This document shows, piece after piece, positions 28,905-40,900 of a stretch of 64,000 bases of DNA (positions are counted from its first letter, which is position 1; each line of letters starts with the position of its first letter). Below the pieces are notes generated by a model. That model had not been told where the DNA came from. It did no database searches and saw only the letters and a list, made by a program, of their open reading frames with translations. A program made the position numbers and the translations under genes. The DNA is from Paulownia fortunei. Taxonomy: Eukaryota; Streptophyta; Magnoliopsida; Lamiales; Paulowniaceae. Location: assembly GCA_019321725.1 (NCBI GenBank), contig CM033107.1:24729445-24793444 (forward strand), given 5' to 3'.

Positions 28905-29231
28905 GTTGGTCAATAGTTTAACCGGTTCAATCAATTTAATTGTGGGTTTAATTAATCTAAAAAAATAAATTATATATTTTTATTATATTATATAAAATAA
29001 TAATATAATAAATTAATTATTATATAATATAAATTAATAAAAAATAATTTAATAAAATTTAAAATTTAAATAATTATATTTATATAATAAAATATTAAAT
29101 TTAAAGCTTTAAATTTATAAAAAAATTAATTTGATTATTTTTTATTAATTAAATTATAAAAATAATATTTTAATACCAATCAAATCGGATAGAATGTCAG
29201 TTCGTTGTGGATCGATTCGATCAAAACATTG
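28905..29231 (-). repeat. Dispersed repeat family A, copy 1 (reverse orientation)
   Basis: Read on the minus strand from 29231, this copy begins CAATGTTTTGATCGAATC, sharing its first 11 bases and the nearby TCGAATC with the copy at 39665. It has an AT-only core and a second flank rich in AACCGGTTCAAT-like words, a layout common to plant MITEs. Borders are approximate. Confidence 0.4.
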
Positions 29232-29989
29232 ATTAAGATAACAGGCATATGGGAAATTCAATTTCAGGAGTGGTGGACCCCACCTAGTTGTTGGATAAAT
29301 AAATTTATATTTATTATAGAATTATTTTGTATTTCAAGAAAAGTAAGTAAGTACTTTTATAAGAAAAATAAGTAAGTACTATTATTATATCTATCATGTT
29401 ATTGATTGAATTTGAACTCATCAATATTGAATTCAATTTAATGAATTTTTCCAACATTAAAAGTTCATCAAGCTTAGTTTAATACGAAATACAGATATCT
29501 TGCTAACAATTTTAGCTTAGTTTTTAAAAATTGAACTAATCTTGTTGACCACTGACCATATGTGAATCAATTAATTAAGCAACTGGAATTTCGCTGTACT
29601 ACTTTAATAATAGAACAACTCTTCCAAACAAAGCTTTAATAACAAAAAAGTCAAGTTTGAAGATTTTTCAAGATCATCTTTAGTTGGCCCATAACATCCT
29701 CATTACAGTGTTTTGTGCTGTAGTTATTATTATTATTATTATTATTATTCCAAAAAAAATATATATATATATTCATCCTTATGGACATTATATATATATA
29801 TATATATTGTATTGGATTTGAAAGAAGTGCTTCTCTTTTATTTTTATACACTCCGTAGGTTATATTTTGCAAAATCTGACCATAAAAGGTTATTAGAAAT
29901 ACTAAATAAAATCTTCAGCATTTTTTTTTTCCTTCCATCCCTCGCATCTTCATATATAAATTTTAGTATGTTAAAATGTGATATTAAAT

Positions 29990-30310
29990 AGCGAATCGAA
30001 TTAATCAGTTCAGTTCGGTAATTATCAATTTTTTTTGGTATTTTGATAATAATTTTTTTCTTAAAAAAGTAAGAAATATTTTAAAAAATAAATATTAAAA
30101 TTATAATTTTTTGCAGTTTTTTTTTTTTTTGGCAAGAAATAAAAATAAAAATAAATAATAGATATAAATATGTACATAAAAATAAATATAAAAATATTAA
30201 TTCCTTATTCGATAAACCAAAATAAAAAATCAAACGAATACTTCATAAAAATTAAAATCAAATATCAAATTGAATTCTTTAATTTGATTTAAAATTTTTA
30301 ATTTCCATTT
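29990..30310 (+). repeat. Dispersed repeat family B, copy 1
   Basis: A 31-base stretch at 30260-30290 matches 40809-40839 at 27 positions, and all four differences are transitions. Both copies start with a TCGGT/TCAGTTCGGT-type flank and end in TTTAATTT-rich DNA. Borders are approximate. Confidence 0.45.
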
Positions 30311-33204
30311 GATTGGGATGTACGAGTGTAACACCTCTAATCTCAAATGCCCAGAAATTTCATGCTATCTATTTAAAACTATCTAGAAATATCTAAACAT
30401 ATTTAAATATATACATAATATTATTAGAAAATCACTAACAGTATTTAAATGATATTTAAGCCATATTTGAGTATTCCTATGTCAAGACTACGGCTTAAAT
30501 TAAGGCACGAACTCCGAGAGACAAATAAAAAGAGTTAGTCAAATCCTTAAATAATTAGTTAAATAATCCAGACATTGATACTAATTTATCTTACTTTTGT
30601 TGACAAAACCACACAGATGATGGTAATGCCTTTTGTTAATGAAAAAGATAATCATTGTCTAATCACTTGTTGCATGTGGACCATCTTCATCACACATAAA
30701 GTGTCAAGAAAATAGTGCTCACACCTAGCACTTACCAACCTAATCTTTTTCCTCCATAATTATGTAATACCTTAATTATATGAAATTATGCTGTCGTATA
30801 TCTCATTTTCTTCCCAAATTATTTTTTTCTCGTGAAATTTGTTGATATATTGAATTATTCCGACCACGGACGTGTGACAATTTAAGTTGTTGTCCTTTGT
30901 TCAAAGAATTAAGGGATATTTTCTCGAGATTATAAAAATAAGTCATGAATTTTCTTATTTAATTCTTGAACAAATCGGATAAAACGGATTATAATCCATA
31001 TCATTATCCCTTAAAAATAATTCCTCATTGGCCCTTTTTGATCAATCATATCGAATGGATGGTTAAAAAAGCACCATCTCCTAAAATCGAATGGTTAATA
31101 GTGGATGGTGGACTAAATTTTTGTGTTCGTACAGTAAACTGGTCTTAAAATTGCAACACTTTAAACTCCTGAACATTGAAGTACAGCTTATTCCCCATAC
31201 TAAAAAATGGTATAAAATAGAAATACCACAAATAGCAAAGAGGACATGAACTTACTTTATACACCAAAACTTTCTTTGACCAATTTGGACTATTGCTTTT
31301 CCGAAAAACATCCACTTTTGATGTCAGAATAACATCTTGAAAAGGCCTCCATTTCCTTCTTCGTTATAAACTATGCAACTGTCTTACCAAAATCATGTCG
31401 TTTTAGAATTTCTTCTTTCAAGACACTCCAAAGAAACCCCAAATAGGTCCACCAAAATCAACACCCATTTCCACTTCCTCTTTTCACTCCAATTTTGGCC
31501 ATTTCTCACTCTCAGTAACTTATAACTCTTCAAGGGGAAAATACCAGATGTGCCCCTTTCTCTTTTGGGTTTATGTTTTTGGTAACTGTCTATTTTTGGA
31601 AAATAATTTTTTTTACTCTCTCACTTAAAAAAGAAAACTAAAAAAAAAAAAAAAAATACTTTTCCCTAAGTTTTTTTTTTCTTTTTTATTTTTAATGACA
31701 AATAAATTAAGCTTAGTGTTTTTAAAAAATAAAACTAAATATTTAAATACTAAATCCTACAAAACTATTTTCTTCTTTTCACAAAATATTTTATATACAC
31801 ATATATATAAATAATTTTATCAATAAAAAATATATATTTACATCATCTAATCTTTCTATTAATGTAAATATAATATAAAATAACATAAAACAATGATATG
31901 AGATTACTTAGAAAACAAAAATATAACATCTACTGTAGAAATTTGTATTTTTCTAAATATATATTACAGTCCTCTTATATTTTCAAACAACAAATATTCC
32001 CATTATTTCTTGCGAAAACACTGAATCTGTAATCGAACTAACTCCAAACAAAATTAACGAACTTTATTTTTTAGACAACATATTAACTCAGTTTGTATAA
32101 TCTTATAGTATTATGAATATGCCTATACATCAAAGTCAACTACACTATAGAATTGGTTTAATATATATCACTACTAATAAATAGATTTAAGTGCAATTTG
32201 AATAAAAAGTGCAACTAATAATACCTTGTTCTTTTCAATGTAAATAATCAGATCATTTCAATATTTTTAGAATAATTACCGGCTAATACATTTGCCCTGG
32301 CTTGTCATATGTGCAATAAAATTTTGGTAATCTCCTCGAAACTATAATCATCTCGTGATACTTGATTTAGTAAACCAAATTTTAATTGAGAGTTAGCTTT
32401 ATGAGGTAATTCAATTGATTTAATCTATGATATTTTTCTCACTTAAACTAATAATTTATAATTTTTTTATTTTTATAGTGGAAATTTTGAATTAACTGAT
32501 TTTTTTATCGAGTCAAATTAATAAATTCACAGCTTTGGGTTAGAAATTAGGTATTAAACTAAACATTTCATTTCATAACTTCAATCATCACTATTAAAGA
32601 GATTTGACATCGGCCTTTTCTTAAAAAATAAAACAAAAATAAAAAATAATTTAGTAGATGAGAGCAAAGTCCCTTTGATTTAATTTTTAAAATTAAGAAA
32701 GATAACGAGACAGGATTCGAATATGTCTTAGACCCATTATGTTTGAAATGTTTTTTAATAAAATAATTGAGTTTATGTTAGATTTTAATTTTTTTATTTT
32801 TAAACTCAACTCATTTATTTTTTTCAAAATATATTATATATATTAATATAATATATTTTTTAAAAATATATTTTTTTAAATTTTTTGAATATATTATTAT
32901 TTTTAAAAATATATTTTTTAATATTTTTTAAATTATGAAATAAAAATCATGGATCTAAAAAGATCGGATTGGATTTAAATAAACAGGGACTCAAATGCAA
33001 CTCATTTTATCTGTTCAAAACTCAAGACAATAGTTTATTACGAAACAAAAAAGTAATGGCGGAGCAGTAGTGCAGTCAGAAAACAAAATTCTCTTTCCCT
33101 CTCTACTACCACACACCCACGGCGTCGCTCCACCACCACCACCGGAATATTCTCTAGCAGAAAAACACCGGAATACAATACTTATACGTATAAATTACGT
33201 ATAT

Positions 33205-36200
33205 ATGGGGGCATCATTATCGAATTTAACCGAGAACGGGTCGGGCAACTGTGGACCGGGTCTGGGGGACATACCCGAGAGCTGCGTGGCTTGCGTGTTC
33301 CTCTATCTTTCGCCGCCGGAGATATGCAACTTGGCTCGCCTCAACCGCGCCTTCCGTGGTGCCGCTTCATCCGACGCCGTATGGGAGACCAAGCTTCCCT
33401 CCAATTACCACCTCCTCCTCGACCTCCTATGCCATCCCGATGTCCATCAAAACCTCTCCAAAAAAGACATCTTTGCCCTCCTCTCCCGCCCTCTCCCCTT
33501 TGACGACGGGAACAAGGCACGTTTTATATAATTTCGCTTTTCTAGTCTTATTTCTTTATAAATATAGTTTAATTTATTTTGTTACATTTATTACTGGTAC
33601 TCTGATTTTTCCTCTATGATTCAATCAGTTAATTTTATTTTTCTGCTGGACAGATTTTACTTGAATCTTTGCGCTACTTGATTTGTTGCAGTGATTTGGA
33701 TTTTGGTTTTTGTTCTTTTTTTCTTTAATCAGTTATTTTATGGACTTTGTCAAAATTGGGATTTGAGGAAGTTTTTGTGTGTAATTATCGTTCTTTCAAT
33801 TTGGTTAAGGATGCATTGAAGTTGATGGTTGAATTTTTTCTTTTTAATTGAAATTTACTTTTGGAACGAAGTTTACATTTTTCCACACATCATTTCTAAA
33901 ATTCTTTTTTTATTTTTTTGCCGGATTTGCTAGTACTAATGGTCACAGGGCTATTATCTGTTTCAATTATTGAATGCAACTTGATTTTGTTCGAAAAGGA
34001 TTGAACTTTTATTAATGTTAAAAATGTGCATCTGGGATGGTCAATAAATTTTCAAATTGCTGAGCCATCCTTTTCTTTCAAATTAAGTTACTGAGGTAGG
34101 TACTGTTTGAGCTTAATGGAACCAACAGATCTGGTTAAAATCAAATTCTTTTAGCGTGTTTAGTGGCAAATTGAGAATTCACTTATATGCATTTTCACTC
34201 TATGCTTCTAAATATACTTTTCATTTCACATGGGGCAATTGCAGTTGGTATGGGTGGACAGATTTAGTGGGAGAGTTTGCATGTCGATATCAGCCAAGGC
34301 AATGGCAATAACAGGCATTGAGGACAGGAGATATTGGAATTGGGTTCCAACAGAAGAATCTAGGTTAATTTTCAGCTTTCTATGCCTGATATCCTCTACA
34401 TGGGGACATGTCATTATTTGATTCATTGAATGAATTTTTGAACTGCTTTTAGATATGATTATGTTCTATGTAATCTTAGTTAAATTTGTATTGCAAATTG
34501 AGCACAAATTTGTATGTACTGTCTCTAATTGTTGTTGGGCATGTACTGTGCAATTTAATCATGATGTTGTATAGAACAAGAAAAACTTCCAATTACTCCT
34601 CCTTCCTCTTACATGGACCCCCAACCCCCAAAAAGAAATCCTGGATAAGCTTTCCTGTGATGTCCCCACATTGAATTTCTTTCCTTATCTCATTTACTTG
34701 GGCTGCTTTACATCACTGTATTCTAAATTTCTGATAACTTTGGAAGTAGTTAATTGCTAAGAATTACAGGCAATTGGTATTTGAGGTTTCAGATGGCTGT
34801 CTCATTTCAAGTTGTTTTCATAACTAGTAAACATTGTTGAATTGGGATGAGAAATTGTACTTTTTTGATTTGTGAATTATTTTGAAGCCATGAAAAGAGA
34901 AAGAATTATGTGGATTTGCTCTTTCAAAATTGTGTAAATTGCACTTTCTTGAATTTGATTAATAAAGTTAGGTTTAAGCAAATGGAAAAGTTCAGATGAA
35001 TCTTTCAAAAAGTTAAACTGCTCAATTAGAGAACGGAGATTTAATATTTTCAGATCTACATAAGCATAAGAATTACTTGAGCAATCTTGAGTCCAAGCAA
35101 TTTCAGCGCTTTGGAGCTTCTGCCAGCCCAAATCATGACAATTGGCATAGAGCAGTCTGTGGGAGTACTAGATTGAGATTTGATGTGTATAGGGTTTTCT
35201 CAATGTGGAAGCAGAGTGGGATGACTAATATTTAGAGGGATATTCTGCATCAGTTAGAGGGGAAACATCCTTCTTATGCAAGAACTTGCGTCCTAGAAGT
35301 TGCACAGTTACTGGTATATTGTTTTGGAGCCCTAGTGCTCAAATGCATAATTCCTGATTAAGTCCCTTCCCTGGCTGCAGTCATGGATCTTCACTGATAT
35401 AGTCATCACGAGTGCTGGGTACATAATTTCGCATATTTAAATAAAGGTGACAGATAGCTTTTACGCTCAGCTGTTAGGTTTGCTGTATTATAGTTGCTCT
35501 AGTCAGTAATTTTTCTTACGTTCGCAGCTATGTGATTTCATTATTTATCGGACTGGATATCCTTAACGCGTAAAGTTAAATGGTTTGGGTTCAGACTTGG
35601 TCCTCAGATAGATAAGCCAAAACCTATTAGGCTCCTATAATGCAATAGGAAAACAAAGTCACACTGCTTAAATTGATAGAGATTATTTATGGATATGATG
35701 GCATTGAGGGATTTGTTTGTACTAAGCACTTGAAATTTTGTCTCACGGCTGTTACTTTAAAATCAGATGAAGCAAAAGGTCTTTCTCCCTTTTCCTTTCC
35801 TGGGACCATGGGATCATGAAAGCCCAAGTTTATGTGCATCTTTGTGTTTGTCTGTCATGTTGTAGGATTATGCACATGGTACACCTTTATTATGTAAATT
35901 TATTTCTTTATTTTCACTTTTGCTTAGTTGTGAAACGTATAATCACAAGTAATTCTTCGGTAATACCTTTTTGCTCAACTTTGCGGGACAACCAATCACT
36001 AAAAGATGTCCTAAGTCCAGATGGCTTCTATACCTAAGCTGTGCCAAGTGGGCATTAAGTGTTCTGCACAAAATCTGAAACCCCCAAGATATTTGTGAAA
36101 TTTTGCAGCTAAGATGTCCTTGTGGAAGTTATTTACATTTCAATTTGGCAAGCACTACTGGTTTTACACTCTAATAAAGTGACTTGCATGCCTATACTAG

Positions 36201-36877
36201 AACTTGCTTTTTTCCTTGTGATACAAACCTTTGTTTTCATGTTTGCAAAATGCAACAGATAATGCTGCATTATAACGTTGCGGCCTCAAAACACCCCACC
36301 CGCCAATTCAACCGGCTTGCTTTTGTTTCTTCATATTTGCAATAGGAAGTGATTGGTGCTGAAATGCTGATATAGAATTTGGCATCACCCCTTTATACTG
36401 CTCCCTTCTTGCAGATTTGGTGTTGTAGCCTATTTGCAGCAAATATGGTGGTGTGAAGTTGATGGCATGGTAAAGTTCCCTTTCCCACCAGATATATATA
36501 CTTTGTCGTTTAGGATTCACCTTGGAAGATTTTCTAGAAGACTTGGACGCCGTGTTTCCAATTTTGATCATACTCATGGATGGGATATCAAGCCTGTTCG
36601 ATTTGAATTGTCTACTTCAGATGGCCAGCAAGCTTCAAGTGAGTGCTTCTTAGATGATAAACAGCAAGACGATGCTAATGGAGGTTATAAGCGTGGTTGC
36701 TGGATTGATTACAAGGTAGGTGAATTCATTGTCAGCGAATCAGATCCTGCAACCGAAGTGAGATTTTCAATGAAACAAATTGACTGCACACATTCCAAAG
36801 GGGGACTTTGTGTTGATTCTGTATCAATTATTCCAATTGAGTTGAAAGATCGTAGAAGAAGAGGGGTTTTGAAGTAA
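33205..36877 (+). CDS. F-box protein PP2-A13-like (F-box plus phloem-protein-2 domain)
   Basis: Three exons (33205-33516, 34245-34363, 36415-36877) join in phase to 297 residues. The ATG at 33205 begins MGASLSN, the usual start of this family. Residues about 20-65 form an F-box (DIPESCVACVFLYLSPPEIC, LARLNRAFRGAASSDAVWE), which would bind SKP1 in an SCF ubiquitin ligase. From about residue 100 a PP2 lectin-like domain follows: LVWVDRFSGRVCMSISAKAM, TGIEDRRYWNWVPTEESR, VAYLQQIWWCEVDG, RLGRRV, HGWDIKPVRFELSTSDGQQA and FSMKQIDCTHSKGGLCVDSV. Intron 1 (33517-34244) starts with GC instead of GT; the first GT, four bases on, would shift the frame. Intron 2 is long, about 2 kb. The family is firm; the closest recalled relative is Arabidopsis PP2-A13 (At3g61060). 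Its target is unknown. Confidence 0.94.
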
Positions 36878-39664
36878 TAGTGCTGTGTATGTTCCTTTGT
36901 TTTATATCGGGTTTGTCATACACCTTACACTTCTGAAAAGCATTGGTACTGGGAGGATGTCATCTAGATTGTTTTTGCTGTAGGTATGTGTCCTCTGTCC
37001 ATGTAATATTTTTTGTGGTTTTGTAAGTGATGCAGTTTTGTTTCTCATATGCTTTTGCAGAAGATTAATAAAATATGCCTATTTTACCACTTGTTTTTGT
37101 CGCCAAGCAGAGTTGAGTGTGTTGATTCTTCAACGAGATGCGAGGTAGGTACAACTGTATACTTGGATATTATAAGACTAGGGTGCCAAATCTTACACTT
37201 GTTCAGGTTTCCGTTGCTCTTTAGAATTTCCTTTCTTTCTTCTTCTTTTTTAAATTCCAATCACCGCAAATGAGTAATTCTGAATCTAATCTCTTTCTTT
37301 CTTGAATATATGGTTTCCAGTTGTCAATCACTAATTAAGGGCTTGCTGCCTGTAGTTCTTACTTATTCTGCTACCTTGTTTTACTTACAAGAGCATGTCT
37401 TTGGGGAACATGAGGCAGATAATTGACTTTCATAGTAAAGCAGCTCTGATCTGCTGAGCTATTTGAAAATTTTGAAAATGTATTTCTAGTCCATAATTTT
37501 GTAGAAAGCTTAACATGGCCTAATTAAAATTCTTTAGAGATGCTCCCTGGAATTTTGAGGACTGAAAATCTTCTGATTATGATTGTGCATGGTGAGGATA
37601 CAAGTGCAACTGCCATAGCTTCCTCCATCAAACACTTGGTTTCTTTCGTGACAAACTTGCGCTCGTCTGCTGCGTAAGCTTAAGCATTAATTGTCTCTTC
37701 TGTATGATCCTGTGATATCATCCTTTCTTTATGCCTGCTTTTGGTTTCTACTATGTTCACTATCAACTCATAGTCTGAGATTGTGATATTGTACCATAGT
37801 TTATCTTGATATTATTAACCTTGTTTTTCACAAATCTCTCTCTCAACAACCCAAAGAAAATGACGAGAAGAATTGCACATATAAGTGCCTGCACAATATG
37901 CATGTATTGTTAATTTGTGAAAAAAGAAATTACTCCTAGCCATGCTCAGTTTACTGTCAACTTCTATCTGCCTTTTCATACTCAAGATTTTATTGCCTAA
38001 ATTGATTTTCAAAGCTTGGCTTGAGCAGAGAACTGTAAACGTGTAACATACTATATCCAGACATTTTGCATTGCTTGATATATATTAATATGTGAAACCT
38101 CGTGCCAAGTATTTGACATTTTAAATGTGTTTGAATTGGTGATTCATCATTCATGTCCTTTTATTATATAATTCAAATATTCAACTTTTTTTTTTTTTTT
38201 ACGTGCACAACACCTGCTAATTTAAATATTCTTTTGGCAATGAAGAGTTTATTATAAGAAACTGGATATTGCAATTGGAGGGTGTGATGTTACCATTTCC
38301 CATGGGTCACATTTGTGGAACTTCTTCTGCGTTATGTTCTTCCTGATATTTCTAGCAGTTCTCTTCATATGGGGAAAATTTCCTTCTCTACTTGTAAAGC
38401 TTTGAACCTTCAAAGTAATGGCATACAAATTTGCTGCATGTAAATTGTATATCACACTTGTATAACAGTTATCTTTACCAGAAAATGCACACACAGAGGA
38501 GACTGTTTAATTTAGGTTAACAGAGGTTCAGAGGAATAATCAGTACTTATTTGAGTCACCTCCATTACTGTAAGGGTACTTAGGGATAGATCTCTATATC
38601 AAGAACAAGGACTATGTTCCACGTCTTTAAACTCACTACACCATGCCTCCTTTCCCAACCAAAGGCCAAGTAATAATATAAGATAGTAGGAGGAGGAGGA
38701 GGAGGAGAAGGAGACGACAACAGAATGGTTTCGCTCGAAAGTTACTTGCGCATTTTCTGATTTTTGTAATTATTATCTGGCCTCAATCATAACTTAGTAT
38801 AATTTTTGGGGCATGTTAACATTTTATGTTTGTGTAATCTTGATGTATGCTTGCACATCCGTAATCTAGATGTAATCTTTGTGTGTGAGAATTCATTGCA
38901 CCGGATATGTGGTTACATCTGATGACCATCTCTTAATTTGAATTTCTAGAGTAGAGTGGCACTTGCTTTCCCGATCCCTCAAAACCAAACACCTAAAAAA
39001 ATAGGTTTTCGTTGAATGAAATAGTTCTTGAACCTTCTTCTGCTCCTACAACATTTTGAAGTGAACCGAATTCCAGGTCTGAGGAAACGGAAACGGAAAC
39101 GGTTCGAATAGACTCAACACATTGATGCGGAGTGTGCTGATTTTTATGAGGCTGCAACTGCATCGACCAGAGTATCTCGTTGGTGGTTGGGAGTTTGTAG
39201 TACTCCTACATTTAGTATTGTCTGCGTTATTTATGAAATAGTTGGTGTGGTTCCCATAGTAGAACTATGTATTCATTAAACCTTTTAGGGGGCCATAACC
39301 CCTGTATTTCATCCTGGACGGCGCTGCTGTTGCTCCCGCCGCCTGTGCACAACTACATGTTGTCCTTGTCCTTGGATACTCGGTCACAAGCATGGAGCCT
39401 GTAACTTCAATTTTTCTAAACTTTTACTGCATATTTATGTGTTGGCACCGTGCAACGGGAAAATGTTTGGACAAGTGTGATTTTGGGATTAAGGTTGCTT
39501 TGGTATAATACACGCGACACTCGTTGAATTGTTCCATTGTTTGAGTGATAGATAAATATTTCAATTCATAATAACAAGTGAGACAACGAATGTAGCATCT
39601 CAAGATAGGTTGATTTCATGGATAATATTTGTGTAGAATGCTAGGATGAACAGAGTAATTGAAG
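36878..39664. other. 3' UTR and intergenic DNA
   Basis: The 3' UTR of the F-box gene includes possible AATAAA signals (AATAAAATATG near 37068). A GC-richer patch at about 39060-39400 stands out from its surroundings but has no convincing frame. A GGA triplet run lies at about 38691-38706. Confidence 0.45.
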
Positions 39665-40050
39665 CAATGTTTTGAAAATCGAATCAGATTGGCTGGTTCA
39701 ACCGGTAATCGAAGGTCGGTCCGATCCAGTTATACATATATAATCGGATTTTGATTTGATTGGTTAAATCAGCCAAAACTGATCAAACCTGCTTGATCGA
39801 TTTTTATTTTTTTAAAAAGTTTAAATTTGATATTTTTTTTATATTTATGTGGTTATTTAGATTTTGTATTTTGTTAAATATTTTCTTAGTTAGTTATTTT
39901 TTTATATTTAAAATATATTACATACTAATTAATCTATTATATTATCATTTTACGTAATATAATAAAAATATATAATTAATTTTCATTAGGTCAATTCGAC
40001 TGACAGTTTAATCGATCCGATCAAATGAATCGTTAATCGATAATAACATC
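39665..40050 (+). repeat. Dispersed repeat family A, copy 2
   Basis: This copy starts CAATGTTTTGAAAATCGAATC, the same ordered words found in reverse at 29231. GGTTCAACCGGT and GGTCGGTCCGATC motifs sit in the left flank. An AT-rich core follows, then a right flank with ATCGATCCGATC-type words that are roughly inverted relative to the left. The right border is approximate. Confidence 0.4.
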
Positions 40051-40489
40051 AATTTTGTCATCAGTTCAATTATAAAAATAAGACTTTTAGTAAGCTCTAT
40101 TTCTTTCTTTTCTTTTCTTTTTTTGTAGTTTTCTTGTGTAGACAATTAGCCATACGATAATAACTAGGAAGGAATTGGCTTATTATACTTGGGTTGATCA
40201 AGCTCAAATGATCAAACGACCACTGTAACTTTTCTTGATGCTTGCTACATGTCTGAAATTGTAGATTAACCTAATGGCAAGTGTAGGTTTACTCGTCTTA
40301 TATTTGGTTTGTGATCGCTTCTTGTATGAAGTACAAATCAATCCAATGGTAAATACTATAAATTTACACCAGTCTACGATCAAACTGTTGGGTTTGCATC
40401 TAAATAAGCGGCAAAAGCATTTCTTCATTTATTGTATCTGTGTATGTTCACGTCAGGGGATTCAAATTGAAATTTCGATAAATTAAAAA

Positions 40490-40900
40490 TTTAGTATAAT
40501 ATACAGAATACCGATTTGAGTTAGTTATTACTGATTTTTTTTTCTGATTTTTCTATTAAGTAATTTGGTTTATGGAATAAATTAGTTAAATAAATTAGAT
40601 AATAAAATCACAATTTTATTTCTTATTTAGTATTTTTTTTTAGTTTTGGGAGTAGAAAAATAAAAAAAAGTATAAAAATAAACTACAAATACATAAATTA
40701 CATATAAAAATATACAAAAATTGAAACTCGATGCTTGTTGCAGCTTGGTAAATCGAAACCTAAAACTGAAACCTAACCGAATATTGAATTATTTTAAAAA
40801 TAAAAGTTAAATATCGAATTAAATTTTTTAATTTAATTTTAATACATACCAAATTTATTAATTTTGATTCGATTATATCGATTTATGAAACTGTAAACCC
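40490..40900 (+). repeat. Dispersed repeat family B, copy 2
   Basis: It shares 27 of 31 bases (40809-40839) with 30260-30290 in the same orientation. The left part has CCGATTTGAG-like words and the right part GATTCGATTATATCGATTTATG, as in the other copy's flanks. Borders are approximate. Confidence 0.4.

Larger units (their letters stand above)
26504..33204. other. Gene-poor, repeat-rich AT DNA
   Basis: No gene is supported over 6.7 kb. It contains members of two dispersed repeat families (entries at 28905-29231 and 29990-30310), an (ATT)n run at about 29724-29749 and TA runs up to 29808. A TGTAACACC start at 30327 resembles an LTR end. The final 150 bases are the likely leader of the F-box gene. 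Confidence 0.5.

Noticed and set aside
30327..30720. Possible LTR start (TGTAACACC)
   Set aside because: Only the first bases resemble an LTR end. No partner LTR, primer-binding site, polypurine tract or retrotransposon coding sequence was seen.
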